Origin: an uncultured Muribaculaceae bacterium
Lineage (GTDB): Bacteria > Bacteroidota > Bacteroidia > Bacteroidales > Muribaculaceae
NCBI GenBank assembly: GCA_910586455.1
Contig: CAJUHX010000014.1
Location: 1-39,541 of the forward strand
Reading direction: 5' to 3'
DNA: 39,541 nt
Below the pieces are notes generated by a model. It was not told where the DNA came from and searched no databases. It saw nothing but the letters and a program-made list of their open reading frames with translations. The position numbers were made by a program, and so were the translations under genes. Positions 32,415 to 39,541 of the stretch are shown one piece after another (position 1 is the first letter of the stretch; every line of letters begins with the position of its first letter).

Positions 32415-33093
32415 AATATTTCTGCTGTCGCTTACCTTTGCCGTGTTTCTGGCATCGCGTATGCTTCAGCGCCGCACCGGTCTTGTGTTTCTCAATCCAA
32501 TACTGGTGTCGATAGTAGTGCTGATAGCTTTTCTGAGTTTCAGCGGAGTATCGTATGGTACATATTCCGACAGTTGCCGATATATTGATTTCTGGCTCAA
32601 GCCGGCGGTAGTGGCGCTTGGAGTGCCGCTTTACCGTCAGCTCGAGGCTATAAAGAAGCAGATATTGCCCTTGCTGCTGGCCGAGCTGGCCGGCTGTGTG
32701 GTGGGCATAGTGTCGGTGGTGCTGGTGGCCGAATTGCTCGGTGCCTCACGCGAAGTAGTTATGTCGCTGGCTCCAAAAGCGGTTACTACACCAATAGCCA
32801 TAGAGATTTCATCGGCTATGGGCGGTATACCGGCCCTTACTGCCTCGGTGGTAATCTGCACCGGCATATTCGGCGGCATGGCCGGATTCAGAATGGTGAA
32901 AATGAGCCATATCAAAAGCCCGATTGCCACCGGCATATCGCTGGGTACGGCAGCCCACGCGGTAGGCACCTCGGCTGCGATGGAGAAAGGCTACCGCTAC
33001 GGCGCCTTTTCGTCGCTCGGTCTTACTCTCAACGGACTGTTTACCGCCCTTTTGGCTCCGTTCATACTCAGCCTTATGGGATATTCTGCCTGA
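32395..33093 (+). CDS. lrgB: LrgB/CidB family membrane protein
   Basis: A 232-residue membrane protein of the LrgB type. The frame is open further up, but ATG at 32395 (MNFIENEIF) gives the family length and start. Diagnostic segments are YSDSCRYIDFWLKPAVVALGVPLYRQ, SLAPKAVTTPIAIEIS and ISLGTAAHAVGTSAA near the C-terminus. It overlaps the 3' end of lrgA by 20 bases. It also overlaps, tail to tail, the 3' end of the minus-strand metallophosphoesterase gene by 20 bases. Confidence 0.92.
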   Translation: MNFIENEIFLLSLTFAVFLASRMLQRRTGLVFLNPILVSIVVLIAFLSFSGVSYGTYSDSCRYIDFWLKPAVVALGVPLYRQLEAIKKQILPLLLAELAGCVVGIVSVVLVAELLGASREVVMSLAPKAVTTPIAIEISSAMGGIPALTASVVICTGIFGGMAGFRMVKMSHIKSPIATGISLGTAAHAVGTSAAMEKGYRYGAFSSLGLTLNGLFTALLAPFILSLMGYSA

Positions 33094-34906
33094 TGGCCCA
33101 TACAGAGCCTTCGATAAGGCTGACGTATATACATTGTCCGGCGGGGTCGATGTCGATGCCGTTGATTTCGCTGCTGCCTAATGGCAGCGACCACAGCAGG
33201 CGCGGTGCGGCGGGGTCGCTTGCATCTACGGCCGTCAGAAGTCCGCGGCGCGATCCTGCATATACCACATTGTCGACCTCGGCCACTATGCAGGGCGCAT
33301 GATCGTAGCCCAGTTGCAGGTCGAGAGTCCATAGTTCGCTGAAGTCTGAGCCATCGGTCGATACCGCCACCAGTTCGCCATCCATGGTCTTGGCGTAAGC
33401 GCGGCTGCCGTCGGCGCTTACTCCCAGACTTTCGCGGTAGCGGTGCGAATTATCGCGCCAGATGGTGCGGCCTGTGCTGCGGTCTATGGCTGTCATATAG
33501 CGGTCCGGGGCTACGATAATCACTTTATCGGATGTTACCACGGGTACAACGTTGCCGGGGCTGAACAGGTTGTTGGTCTTGCCGTTTGTCCACTCCCAGC
33601 GCAGTTTGCCGTTGCGTGCGTCGAGGCAGCGCAGACGGGTGTCCCAGGCTCCGAAAATGAGGTCGTTGCCATCGAGCACCGGTGCTGCCTGGCAGTAGTT
33701 CTGCATGTCGGAGCAGGTCCAGCGCAACTTGCCGCTTTTGCTGTCGCGGGCTTCCATGCGCTTGTAGCCTCCCTGAAAGTATTGTCTGCCGTAGGCAAGT
33801 CCGTCGGCTACGTATGGACCGTCGACCGATGGGTAGTCTTTGACGGTGTTGCCGCCGGAGGTGTCGACGATTCGCAGACCGCTGTTATACGGCACTGCCA
33901 GGCGGTTGTTGCCTAAAGGCACCGGACGGCTGTATAGCGAGCCTCCTACGTGCGTCTGCCACAGCAGGGCGCCGCTGTTTTTGTCGATAGCTTTTACCAT
34001 GCCGGTGCTTGTGCCGAAGTAGATGTTGCTGTCGTCGATGCCCAGACGGGTGAATACCGAGGCACTGTCGGCCCACAGACGGCGTATGTCGAAGCCCTCG
34101 GCATGGAAGTCGGCGGCCTTGTCGGCTGTCATGCGGCGGTGTTCGGTCTTTACGGCCCATGCATACTTGGGTGCCGGGTGTCGGTCGAGTACTTTATCAT
34201 AGACGTGTATCCACTGCGGGTCGATTTCGAGTATCGAGTAGCCGTCGGTGCCGTCTTCCATGGCCAGAGCCCTCACCATTACCGCTCCGATGTCGCCCAC
34301 GTGGTATGGATGCCAGTGGTGGTAGTGTCCGTTGACGTGGAGAATTACCGGATAGTCCTGCAGCAGCGAGGCATAGTCGGCGTAGTTGTCGAGGTCGTTC
34401 TCGCGAATCGGGTAGTGGTTTATCGACAGTACTTTGCTGTCGGGGTCGGCGCATACGCTGTCGAGGGTATGTCGCAGCCAGTGTAGGTCTTCCTGTTTTA
34501 TATGCCCGTCGCCCATTTTCATGTATGGGCCGCAGTTGATGCCTACCACCGACAGGTGGCCTATGGTGGTGACGAAGCGGTCGTTGCCCCAGAGGTCGAT
34601 GAAAGTCTTGCCGGCACTTTGGCTCCAGTTGTTCTCATGATTGCCCGGAATCACTACCGTAGGGCGCTTTATACCAGACAGTATGTTGTGGATATTGTGC
34701 AGTTCGGCGTCAGAGCCCTCGTTTGTAAGGTCGCCGCTGACTATTACCAGATCGAACCGGTCGCTGTTTATTTCATCGACAGCATGGCGTATTACACTGT
34801 CGGCGCGGTTGTCCGGGCTAACATGGATATCGCTCAGTACGGCAATGCGTTGGGCAGGTGCGGCCATGGCGCATAGTGCCATAGCCGAAAATATCAGTTT
34901 TTTCAT
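33074..34906 (-). CDS. Secreted metallophosphoesterase fused to a PQQ-type beta-propeller
   Basis: A 610-residue exported protein. The signal peptide covers residues 1-18. A calcineurin-like domain follows with all metal motifs: D25-x-H27 (LSDIHVS), G58-D59, G88-N-H-E91, H164 and G-H194-x-H196. From about residue 270 to the end lies a seven- to eight-bladed propeller with PQQ-like repeats (KNSGALLWQTHVGGSLYSRP, ARNGKLRWEW, DRSTGRTIWRDN). No PQQ ligand set can be assigned. The substrate may be a phosphodiester or phosphomonoester outside the cytoplasm, with the propeller binding a ligand or partner. It is 43 bases downstream of the OmpA-like gene. Confidence 0.85.
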   Translation of the reverse strand: MKKLIFSAMALCAMAAPAQRIAVLSDIHVSPDNRADSVIRHAVDEINSDRFDLVIVSGDLTNEGSDAELHNIHNILSGIKRPTVVIPGNHENNWSQSAGKTFIDLWGNDRFVTTIGHLSVVGINCGPYMKMGDGHIKQEDLHWLRHTLDSVCADPDSKVLSINHYPIRENDLDNYADYASLLQDYPVILHVNGHYHHWHPYHVGDIGAVMVRALAMEDGTDGYSILEIDPQWIHVYDKVLDRHPAPKYAWAVKTEHRRMTADKAADFHAEGFDIRRLWADSASVFTRLGIDDSNIYFGTSTGMVKAIDKNSGALLWQTHVGGSLYSRPVPLGNNRLAVPYNSGLRIVDTSGGNTVKDYPSVDGPYVADGLAYGRQYFQGGYKRMEARDSKSGKLRWTCSDMQNYCQAAPVLDGNDLIFGAWDTRLRCLDARNGKLRWEWTNGKTNNLFSPGNVVPVVTSDKVIIVAPDRYMTAIDRSTGRTIWRDNSHRYRESLGVSADGSRAYAKTMDGELVAVSTDGSDFSELWTLDLQLGYDHAPCIVAEVDNVVYAGSRRGLLTAVDASDPAAPRLLWSLPLGSSEINGIDIDPAGQCIYVSLIEGSVWAIRQNIP

Positions 34907-34949
34907 GGATGTTTTTTCGTTCGCTTCGCTCCGGCAGATTATAGCCTGC

Positions 34950-35540
34950 TTATTTTACGGGTACTATGTTTATTTCCACACGGCGGTTGCGCGATCGGTT
35001 TCTAATCGAGTCGTCTTCAGCCAGCTTGGCTTCGTGGCCCAGTCCGTATGGTATTATTGTCTGAGCTGCCGCGGCCTGAGGTACTTTGCTTTCAAAATAG
35101 TCGCAAATCAGGTTCGCGCGAGCTTCGGTGATATTGTACCGGTACTCATCCGAACCGGTGTCATCGCTGTGAACCGAAATTACAATTTTGTAGCCGGTGG
35201 TTTTATTTGCGTAGTCCAGAAAAGGCTTCAGCAGCTCTTCGGCCTGAGGCATTATTGCCGAGCAGTCGTTCGGGGCGAAGATCAGGGAGCAAGGAATCGA
35301 GGCTGTCACCACCAGACCGTCGTGGCTCTTTGATACCTGGAATTTCAGCCGGCTCAGTTCGTTGTACACGGAGTTCATGCGCTGGCGCAGGGCTTCGCGC
35401 TGTTTGTTGCCTGTTTTAGGCGGGAGCAGATTTTCCTCGATGGTTAGTTCGAAGGGGTCGACAGCCTCGGGCGCAGCGGCATCCATTGCTGCGGGCATCG
35501 AGGCAATCATCGATACAAGTATAATTCTGAGTAATTTCAT
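34950..35540 (-). CDS. OmpA-family protein
   Basis: A 196-residue exported protein with a signal peptide (MKLLRIILVSMIASMPAAMDA). The C-terminal OmpA domain (about 75-196) has the peptidoglycan-binding pattern ITEARANLICDYF and the end NRSRNRRVEINIV. There is no beta-barrel domain, so it is a small periplasmic wall-binding protein. A TTG one codon upstream is in frame, but ATG at 35540 shares one base with the preceding stop (TGATG) and is preferred. It is the last gene of the DUF4290-rimM run. Confidence 0.88.
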   Translation of the reverse strand: MKLLRIILVSMIASMPAAMDAAAPEAVDPFELTIEENLLPPKTGNKQREALRQRMNSVYNELSRLKFQVSKSHDGLVVTASIPCSLIFAPNDCSAIMPQAEELLKPFLDYANKTTGYKIVISVHSDDTGSDEYRYNITEARANLICDYFESKVPQAAAAQTIIPYGLGHEAKLAEDDSIRNRSRNRRVEINIVPVK

Positions 35541-35866
35541 CAATCGTCAAGCTCTAATTCGTAGGCTGTTTCGGCATCGAGCAGCAGGGGGATATCGTCG
35601 GGCAGGAAGTTGTAGAATTTATCGTGAGTAAGAATTTTTACGAGTCCGTCGATTGTCATCCGTCGTTCGCGGGCTTCCGCTTCGTCGGGGTCGTTGTCGA
35701 GGTCTATGTCGAGCATGCCGTTGTCTTCATAGAAATCGAACAGCGTGTCGATGAAGTACTGTACCATGTCTTCGTCGTAGCGCCCGGCAACTTCAGCGGG
35801 TAGCCGGTCGAGGATGAATTGGATTGCTTTCTGGTCGTCGAATTCCATTGTGTTAAAGGGGGTCAT
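35540..35866 (-). CDS. Acidic protein of unknown function
   Basis: A 108-residue soluble protein without signal peptide or membrane segment. It is very acidic, with many Asp/Glu (DIDLDNDPDEAEARERR) and a helix-rich first half (KAIQFILDRLPAEVAGRYDEDMVQYFIDTLF as separate helices). I do not recognise the family. Overlaps on both sides (ATGA with rimM, TGATG with the OmpA-like gene) indicate a real, co-translated gene. A later ATG (MEFDD) is possible. A link to ribosome assembly is suggested only by its place next to rimM. Confidence 0.8.
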   Translation of the reverse strand: MTPFNTMEFDDQKAIQFILDRLPAEVAGRYDEDMVQYFIDTLFDFYEDNGMLDIDLDNDPDEAEARERRMTIDGLVKILTHDKFYNFLPDDIPLLLDAETAYELELDD

Positions 35867-36390
35867 AATTCAAAAAGTCCTGCCGGCAGGTCCATGTCGA
35901 GTCGGCGTTCCGCGGGGTCTGCCTCAAGCACGAGTTCGTCGGCCAGAGGCACGAATATATGTTTGCCATCGGTAGTTTGCACACTCAGCAGCAGGTTTTC
36001 GGTTGAGTCGTCGAAGTCCTCTACTGTGCCGAGTTCCCGGCCATTGTCGAGTATCGTCCAGCCAATGAAGTCTGATGCGTAGAAACCGTCGGCCTCGTCG
36101 CTGCCTTCGTCGTCGGGCAGTTCGGCCGACAGGGCCATGAGTTCCATACCACAGTACGCTTCGGCCTCGGCTTCGTCGCTGACGTGGTCGAACTTAATCA
36201 GCACAGCTTCGCTGCCTCGGCTGCGCCATGCCTCAATGAAGAAGGGCACATTGATGCCGTCGACTTTCATCACCAGACAGCTGAGCGAGTCGAGGTCGAC
36301 CCACTCGTCGACCACGGCGTTGATTTCGCCGCCGATACCGTGAGGCTTCACGGTGTGGCCTATAGGCGTGAGGATATCGTCGGTAATCAT
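35863..36390 (-). CDS. rimM: Ribosome maturation factor RimM
   Basis: A 175-residue 16S processing factor that binds S19 in late 30S assembly. The N-terminal RimM domain starts with IGHTVKPHGIGGEINAVVDE (residues 10-29). The PRC-like barrel follows after a short acidic linker, with FIGWTILDNGRELGTVED and IFVPLADELVLEADPAERRLDMDLPAGL. The length is normal. The start overlaps DUF4290 by four bases, and the stop overlaps the next gene by four. Confidence 0.94.
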   Translation of the reverse strand: MITDDILTPIGHTVKPHGIGGEINAVVDEWVDLDSLSCLVMKVDGINVPFFIEAWRSRGSEAVLIKFDHVSDEAEAEAYCGMELMALSAELPDDEGSDEADGFYASDFIGWTILDNGRELGTVEDFDDSTENLLLSVQTTDGKHIFVPLADELVLEADPAERRLDMDLPAGLFEL

Positions 36391-36971
36391 TTTTTCTTTT
36401 TCTTTTTGCCTTGTACCGGAGCGAGTTTGTATTCGTAGAGTTTCATCTGCTCAGGGAAGATTTCGAGTTTTCCGTCCGACATATAGTAGAGGTCTTTGAA
36501 AACCTTTTCGTCGTCCACGCCGTCGGGATTGTTTTCGAGGCAGAGTTTTTTCATCTGGTTAGCCAGCAGCATGGTCAGGGTGTCGCGTTCGTCGCCCTCG
36601 GGCATAGCGAGCACACAGTCGATAAGCATGCGGACTTCGCTGCCGTACTGGCGCCAGCGGTCGGTGTGTGCGGGGTAGGGCAGTTTGTCGGGTCCGGCGC
36701 CAGGCTCAGGTTTGGGGCTGATTTCTACGGGCCAGTCGATGTCGAGTTTGAATTCGCTCATCAGAGCCAGATGGTCCCATAGTTTCCGGCGGTAGTTTTC
36801 CTGATTTTCCTGCGACGGAAAAAGGGTAAGCATGGCCTTGTGTATTGTATGTGCGCATGCGGTGCGTTGCTGGCGGTCCTCGATGGTGAGGCAGTGGTCG
36901 ACCATACGCTGTATATTTCGGCCGTATTCGGGCAGTATGAGTTTTTTAAGATGAGTGGTGTATGTAAGCAT
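36387..36971 (-). CDS. DUF4290 domain protein
   Basis: A 194-residue cytoplasmic protein. The opening YTTHLKKLILPEYGRNIQRMVDHCLTIEDR and the centre SQENQENYRRKLWDHLALMSEFKLDIDWP match DUF4290, a Bacteroidetes family found next to murA and rimM. The C-terminus is a short poly-Lys tail (GKKKKKK), which may bind RNA; that is inference. It begins the four-gene run to the OmpA-like gene and has a good promoter at 36991-37022. Function unknown. Confidence 0.9.
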   Translation of the reverse strand: MLTYTTHLKKLILPEYGRNIQRMVDHCLTIEDRQQRTACAHTIHKAMLTLFPSQENQENYRRKLWDHLALMSEFKLDIDWPVEISPKPEPGAGPDKLPYPAHTDRWRQYGSEVRMLIDCVLAMPEGDERDTLTMLLANQMKKLCLENNPDGVDDEKVFKDLYYMSDGKLEIFPEQMKLYEYKLAPVQGKKKKKK

Positions 36972-36990
36972 GCTTGGGAATTTGAATATG

Positions 36991-37022
36991 TAAAGTTAGC
37001 GTAAATCTTTGAGATAAACAAA
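36991..37022 (-). promoter_or_regulatory. Promoter of the DUF4290-rimM operon
   Basis: On the minus strand TTTG (37022-37019) and TAACTTTA (36998-36991), one base off consensus, lie 20 bases apart. The -33 touches the foot of the fabG terminator stem, so read-through and initiation may compete. Confidence 0.6.
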
Positions 37023-37058
37023 AAATAACGGCTCTGCGTTTGCAAAACCGTTATTTTT
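37021..37058 (-). terminator. Terminator after fabG
   Basis: An 11-bp stem (AAAAATAACGG against its complement) with a 16-base loop, 20 bases past the fabG stop. The minus-strand transcript ends in TTATTTTTTG. Confidence 0.75.
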
Positions 37059-37077
37059 ATGGGTATGTCGGAGATGA

Positions 37078-37824
37078 TTACATATTCATGCCGCCGTCGA
37101 CCTGTATAACCTGGCCGGTAACGTAGCTGGCCATGTCGGAAGCCAGGAAGGTAGCCACGTTGGCGATGTCTTCCACCTGACCGCCGCGGCGCAGAGGAAT
37201 TTTCTTGGCCCATTCGGCGCGAACTTCGTCGGGCAGGGCGGCAGTCATGGCAGTTTCGATAAAGCCGGGTGCGATTGCGTTGGCACGGATGCCGCGCGAG
37301 CCCACTTCCTGTGCGATACTCTTTGCCAGAGCTATCAGGCCGGCCTTTGAAGCGGCGTAGTTGCTCTGTCCGGCGTTGCCGTGTACGCCTACTACGGATG
37401 CCATGTTGATGATGGAGCCGCTGCGCTGACGGAGCATAACAGGCAGTACTGCGTTGATAAAATTGAAGGCACTCTTGAGGTTAACGGCGATAACGGCGTC
37501 CCACTGCTGTTCGGTCATGCGCATCATCAGGCCGTCTTTGGTAATGCCGGCGTTGTTTACCAGAATGTCGATACGACCGAAGTCGTTCTTTACTTGTTCC
37601 ACCACTTCCTTGGTCTGCTGGAAGTCGGCGGCGTTCGAGGCGTAACCTTTAGCTTTTACGCCGAGAGCTTCGATTTCGGCTTCGGTTTCTTTACCGTTTT
37701 CGTCGATAACGAGGTCGGTGAATGCTATGTTGGCGCCTTCGGCGGCGAATTTCAGGGCAAGGGCTTTGCCGATACCACGGGCCGCACCGGTGATGAGGGC
37801 GGTTTTACCTTCGAGTAATTTCAT
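37078..37824 (-). CDS. fabG: 3-oxoacyl-ACP reductase FabG
   Basis: A 248-residue NADPH-dependent short-chain reductase of type II fatty-acid elongation. The dinucleotide motif TGAARGIG is at residues 12-19, NNAG at about 90-93, and the catalytic set is S143, Y156 and K160 (SNYAASKAG). The C-terminus TGQVIQVDGGMNM is typical FabG. It follows the fabH-like gene and has its own promoter that lies partly in the end of that gene. A terminator follows. Confidence 0.95.
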   Translation of the reverse strand: MKLLEGKTALITGAARGIGKALALKFAAEGANIAFTDLVIDENGKETEAEIEALGVKAKGYASNAADFQQTKEVVEQVKNDFGRIDILVNNAGITKDGLMMRMTEQQWDAVIAVNLKSAFNFINAVLPVMLRQRSGSIINMASVVGVHGNAGQSNYAASKAGLIALAKSIAQEVGSRGIRANAIAPGFIETAMTAALPDEVRAEWAKKIPLRRGGQVEDIANVATFLASDMASYVTGQVIQVDGGMNM

Positions 37825-37855
37825 AATTTTTTTATGTTATTATGTTTTCAGACTG

Positions 37856-37887
37856 CAAAGTTACTAAAAAATCAGATAGTAACCAAA
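37856..37887 (-). promoter_or_regulatory. Internal promoter of fabG
   Basis: The minus strand has TTTG (37887-37884) and TAACTTTG (37863-37856) spaced by 20 bases, an ideal promoter. The -33 lies inside the last codons of the fabH-like gene. It allows fabG to be made apart from tetR and the fabH-like gene. Confidence 0.75.
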
Positions 37888-38816
37888 AATGCGCCGCATG
37901 AATAGCCGCCGCCGAACACGGCCAGACCAATGTTCTGTCCGGGTTTGAACAGTGCGCGGTTCTGTGCGAATACGAGCGCGGCAGATGCCGAGCCGGTGTT
38001 TCCGAGTTCGTCGATGTTGTTGAGGAAGTGGTCTTCGCTGAGTTCGAGCTGATGGGCCACCTGGGCTACAATGCGTTTGTTGGCCTGATGGCAGATTATG
38101 TAGTCGAGAGTTTCGGGGGCGAGTCCGTTGGGGGCGGTGACTCCGTGCAGAGCCTGTACCATGTATTTACAGGCATGGATAAATACGTCGCGTCCGTCGG
38201 GCATCGCAATGCCGCATTCCTTGGGTCGGAGAATCACGCCTTCCGGGCCCTTGCTTATGTTGCCAAGGCCGCGTGTGTATACAGTTTTGATTTGCGGTTC
38301 GCCTTCGGCGGCGGGTTCTGCCGATATGAAGAATGCCACGGCGGCGTCGCCCCACAGATGTCCGCATTTGGGATCGGCCTCGTTGGCGTAGTAGCTGTTG
38401 TGTTCCGAGCAGATTAGCAGCGCGCGTGTGGCTTTGCCCATGGCGAAGTAACCTTCGATTATTTCGAGTCCGTTTACAAACGAAGAGCAGGCCGAGGATG
38501 CGTACACGGCCTTTGCATCGTCAATGCCGTAGCGCTGCTGGGCTACATGTGCCAGGGTGGCGACGGTGTCGTAAGGCGAATAACATGCGCTAACTATAAG
38601 GTCGACGTCTTTTATGTCGTAAGGCAACGAGGGCAGAGCGTTTTCGATGGCGGCCAGGCCCATGGTGTTGCTGTCTTCGCCGGGAGCGCATTTGCTGCGG
38701 GTATGTATGCCGGTGCGCTTTACAATCCATTCGTCGTCGAGTCCGTTGATTGGCAGGAAGTGACTGTTGGGGACGCGTTCGGCGGGTACGTAGAATCCGG
38801 TTGAGTTGATGTACAT
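37872..38816 (-). CDS. FabH-like 3-oxoacyl-ACP synthase III
   Basis: A 314-residue thiolase-fold enzyme that condenses an acyl-CoA starter with malonyl-ACP. The catalytic triad is C110 (SSACSSF), H243 (CHQANKRI) and N273 (LGNTGSAS). The loop WIVKRTGIHTR at residues 30-40 is family-typical. It may be the main FabH or a paralogue with a different starter; the window cannot tell. It starts one base after the tetR stop, so both are on the same transcript, and fabG follows. Confidence 0.88.
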   Translation of the reverse strand: MYINSTGFYVPAERVPNSHFLPINGLDDEWIVKRTGIHTRSKCAPGEDSNTMGLAAIENALPSLPYDIKDVDLIVSACYSPYDTVATLAHVAQQRYGIDDAKAVYASSACSSFVNGLEIIEGYFAMGKATRALLICSEHNSYYANEADPKCGHLWGDAAVAFFISAEPAAEGEPQIKTVYTRGLGNISKGPEGVILRPKECGIAMPDGRDVFIHACKYMVQALHGVTAPNGLAPETLDYIICHQANKRIVAQVAHQLELSEDHFLNNIDELGNTGSASAALVFAQNRALFKPGQNIGLAVFGGGYSCGAFLVTI

Positions 38817-38817
38817 G

Positions 38818-39402
38818 TTACTTTTGTTTGGTTACGGTTATGTGGTCAAGGATAAAATTTACGAAAGCATGCTGGGCTACGGCCATCGAACTGTGGCCGC
38901 CGGCATCGATTTCAGCAAGGTCCATGCCTTGTACGCAACGCAACAGAAACAGGCTCAGTTGCCGGCAGCGGTCGGCATCGAAGTGCCCTTGGTCTATTCC
39001 TTCGGCAATGAGGCTGTTGTAGATTGAGTTTTCTTTGTCGTGGACAAGGCGGCGAATCTTTTCCATGCGCCGCAGGTCGAACTTGAACAGTGATTTTATT
39101 GATGAGTAGGTAGAGCCGATTTGCGCTCCTTGTTCGAGGCGGCAAAGCAGAAAGTTGCGCAGGCGCAGCGGTGCGGGATCGCCGGTGGAGGCGATGGCCT
39201 TGAGCTGGGCGGTCATCTTGTCGGCTTCGGCTTCGATTACGGCGTTGTAAATTTCCTTTTTGTTTCTGAAATAGGTATAAATGGTGCGCCGCCCCTTCTC
39301 AGAGGCGTTGGCTATATCGTTCATGGTGGTGTTCTCCAGCCCTTTGTGAACAAATAGCTGGCGGGCCACCTCGATAAGTTTTTCGCGTGTCTTTACTACC
39401 AT
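38818..39402 (-). CDS. TetR-family transcriptional regulator
   Basis: A 194-residue repressor. The N-terminal HTH (about residues 8-55) shows LIEVARQLFVHKGLENTTMNDIAN and the recognition part KGRRTIYTYFRNKKEIYNAVI. The C-terminal ligand domain is helical and unclassified. It is directly coupled to the fabH-like and fabG genes, so control of fatty-acid synthesis by an acyl-CoA or similar ligand is likely. A perfect dyad at 39419-39441 covers its own probable start site. Confidence 0.9.
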   Translation of the reverse strand: MVVKTREKLIEVARQLFVHKGLENTTMNDIANASEKGRRTIYTYFRNKKEIYNAVIEAEADKMTAQLKAIASTGDPAPLRLRNFLLCRLEQGAQIGSTYSSIKSLFKFDLRRMEKIRRLVHDKENSIYNSLIAEGIDQGHFDADRCRQLSLFLLRCVQGMDLAEIDAGGHSSMAVAQHAFVNFILDHITVTKQK

Positions 39403-39418
39403 ATCGTCCGTAATTATT

Positions 39419-39441
39419 GCACACTTTCGTTTTCAGTGTGC
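39419..39441. promoter_or_regulatory. Candidate TetR operator, GCACACT-N9-AGTGTGC
   Basis: A 23-base dyad with 7-base perfect arms. It abuts the minus-strand -7 element (TAACTTCG at 39448-39441) and covers the expected start site of tetR. The size and symmetry suit a TetR dimer. The divergent gene starts 79 bases away. Confidence 0.6.
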
Positions 39442-39448
39442 GAAGTTA
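39441..39448 (-). promoter_or_regulatory. -7 element (TAACTTCG) of tetR
   Basis: One base off TAnnTTTG on the minus strand. The -33 is unclear (TTG at 12 bases only). The overlap with the dyad supports autorepression. Confidence 0.45.
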
Positions 39449-39468
39449 CGAATTTTTCGGCAATATTC

Positions 39469-39499
39469 TTTGTGTCTAAGTTGTTTTTTTGTAACTTCG
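39469..39499 (+). promoter_or_regulatory. Promoter of the gene at the right edge
   Basis: TTTG at 39469-39472 and TAACTTCG at 39492-39499 are 19 bases apart. The ATG follows 20 bases later. It diverges from tetR. Confidence 0.6.
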
Positions 39500-39519
39500 C
39501 GCGTTAAAAAATACCAAGC

Positions 39520-39541
39520 ATGATAGTAATCGGCATAGCAG
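39520..39541 (+). CDS. Start of a gene, possibly uridine kinase
   Basis: Only 22 bases lie in the window: ATG and the codons for MIVIGIA. This agrees with the opening of P-loop uridine kinases, where a GGTGSGK loop would follow directly. Seven residues are too few for a firm call. The promoter just upstream supports a true start. Confidence 0.4.

Noticed and set aside
1..39541. CRISPR arrays, prophage, insertion sequences or restriction systems
   Set aside because: No regularly spaced repeats, transposase, integrase, capsid or methylase motifs were found on either strand.

Overview
This window reads as a chromosomal segment of a gut-type Bacteroidales bacterium, most likely near Muribaculaceae. 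The evidence is the recurrent Bacteroidetes promoter (TTTG, 19-22 bases, TAnnTTTG), the near absence of purine-rich ribosome binding sites, family content typical of the order (DUF4270, DUF4290, a half-length GT5 protein, RHS relics, a C-terminal sorting-like domain) and gene order such as purH-mreBCD-mrdA-rodA. The genus is an inference. No rRNA, CRISPR array, prophage or insertion sequence is visible.

Layout. Bases 1-224 hold the broken 3' end of an RHS gene. Bases 258-7766 (minus) are the elongasome operon: purH, mreB, mreC, mreD, mrdA, rodA. Bases 7971-11440 (minus) carry a nucleoside phosphorylase, dprA, a hot-dog thioesterase and a 2-hydroxyacid dehydrogenase. Bases 11470-17311 (minus) carry a serine hydrolase, a probably exported dipeptide epimerase, an SH3-NlpC/P60 peptidase, a transglutaminase-like protein, a CBM9-like protein and a LysE-type exporter. 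The epimerase and peptidase point to degradation of cell-wall peptides outside the cytoplasm. Bases 17498-19740 (plus) are nhaC and a dihydrouridine synthase.

Bases 19741-21417 hold an AT-rich ATPase/DUF4143 gene with a repeated promoter element and a perfect 20-bp bidirectional hairpin, next to tRNA-Thr(CGT) and looking like acquired cargo. Bases 21533-23767 (minus) are the half-GT5 protein and a DUF4270 lipoprotein. Bases 23993-29556 (plus) are a stand-alone DsbD-alpha domain, full DsbD, a 28-bp perfect palindrome, mazG, topB and a 52-residue Cys-rich membrane protein. An AraC-type regulator (minus) is divergent from a secreted protein gene (plus) with a structured leader. Next come lrgA-lrgB, converging with a metallophosphoesterase/beta-propeller fusion.

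Bases 34950-36971 (minus) are a tightly overlapped operon: DUF4290, rimM, an acidic unknown protein and an OmpA-like protein. Bases 37078-39402 (minus) are a fatty-acid module (tetR, fabH-like, fabG) with a palindrome at the tetR start site that could be an autoregulatory operator. The last 22 bases start a plus-strand gene whose first residues fit uridine kinase.

No clearly new defence or mobile system is evident. The best candidates for something undescribed are the ATPase island with its repeated -33 element, the structured leader ahead of the secreted protein, the 28-bp palindrome, and the predicted extracytoplasmic epimerase pathway.
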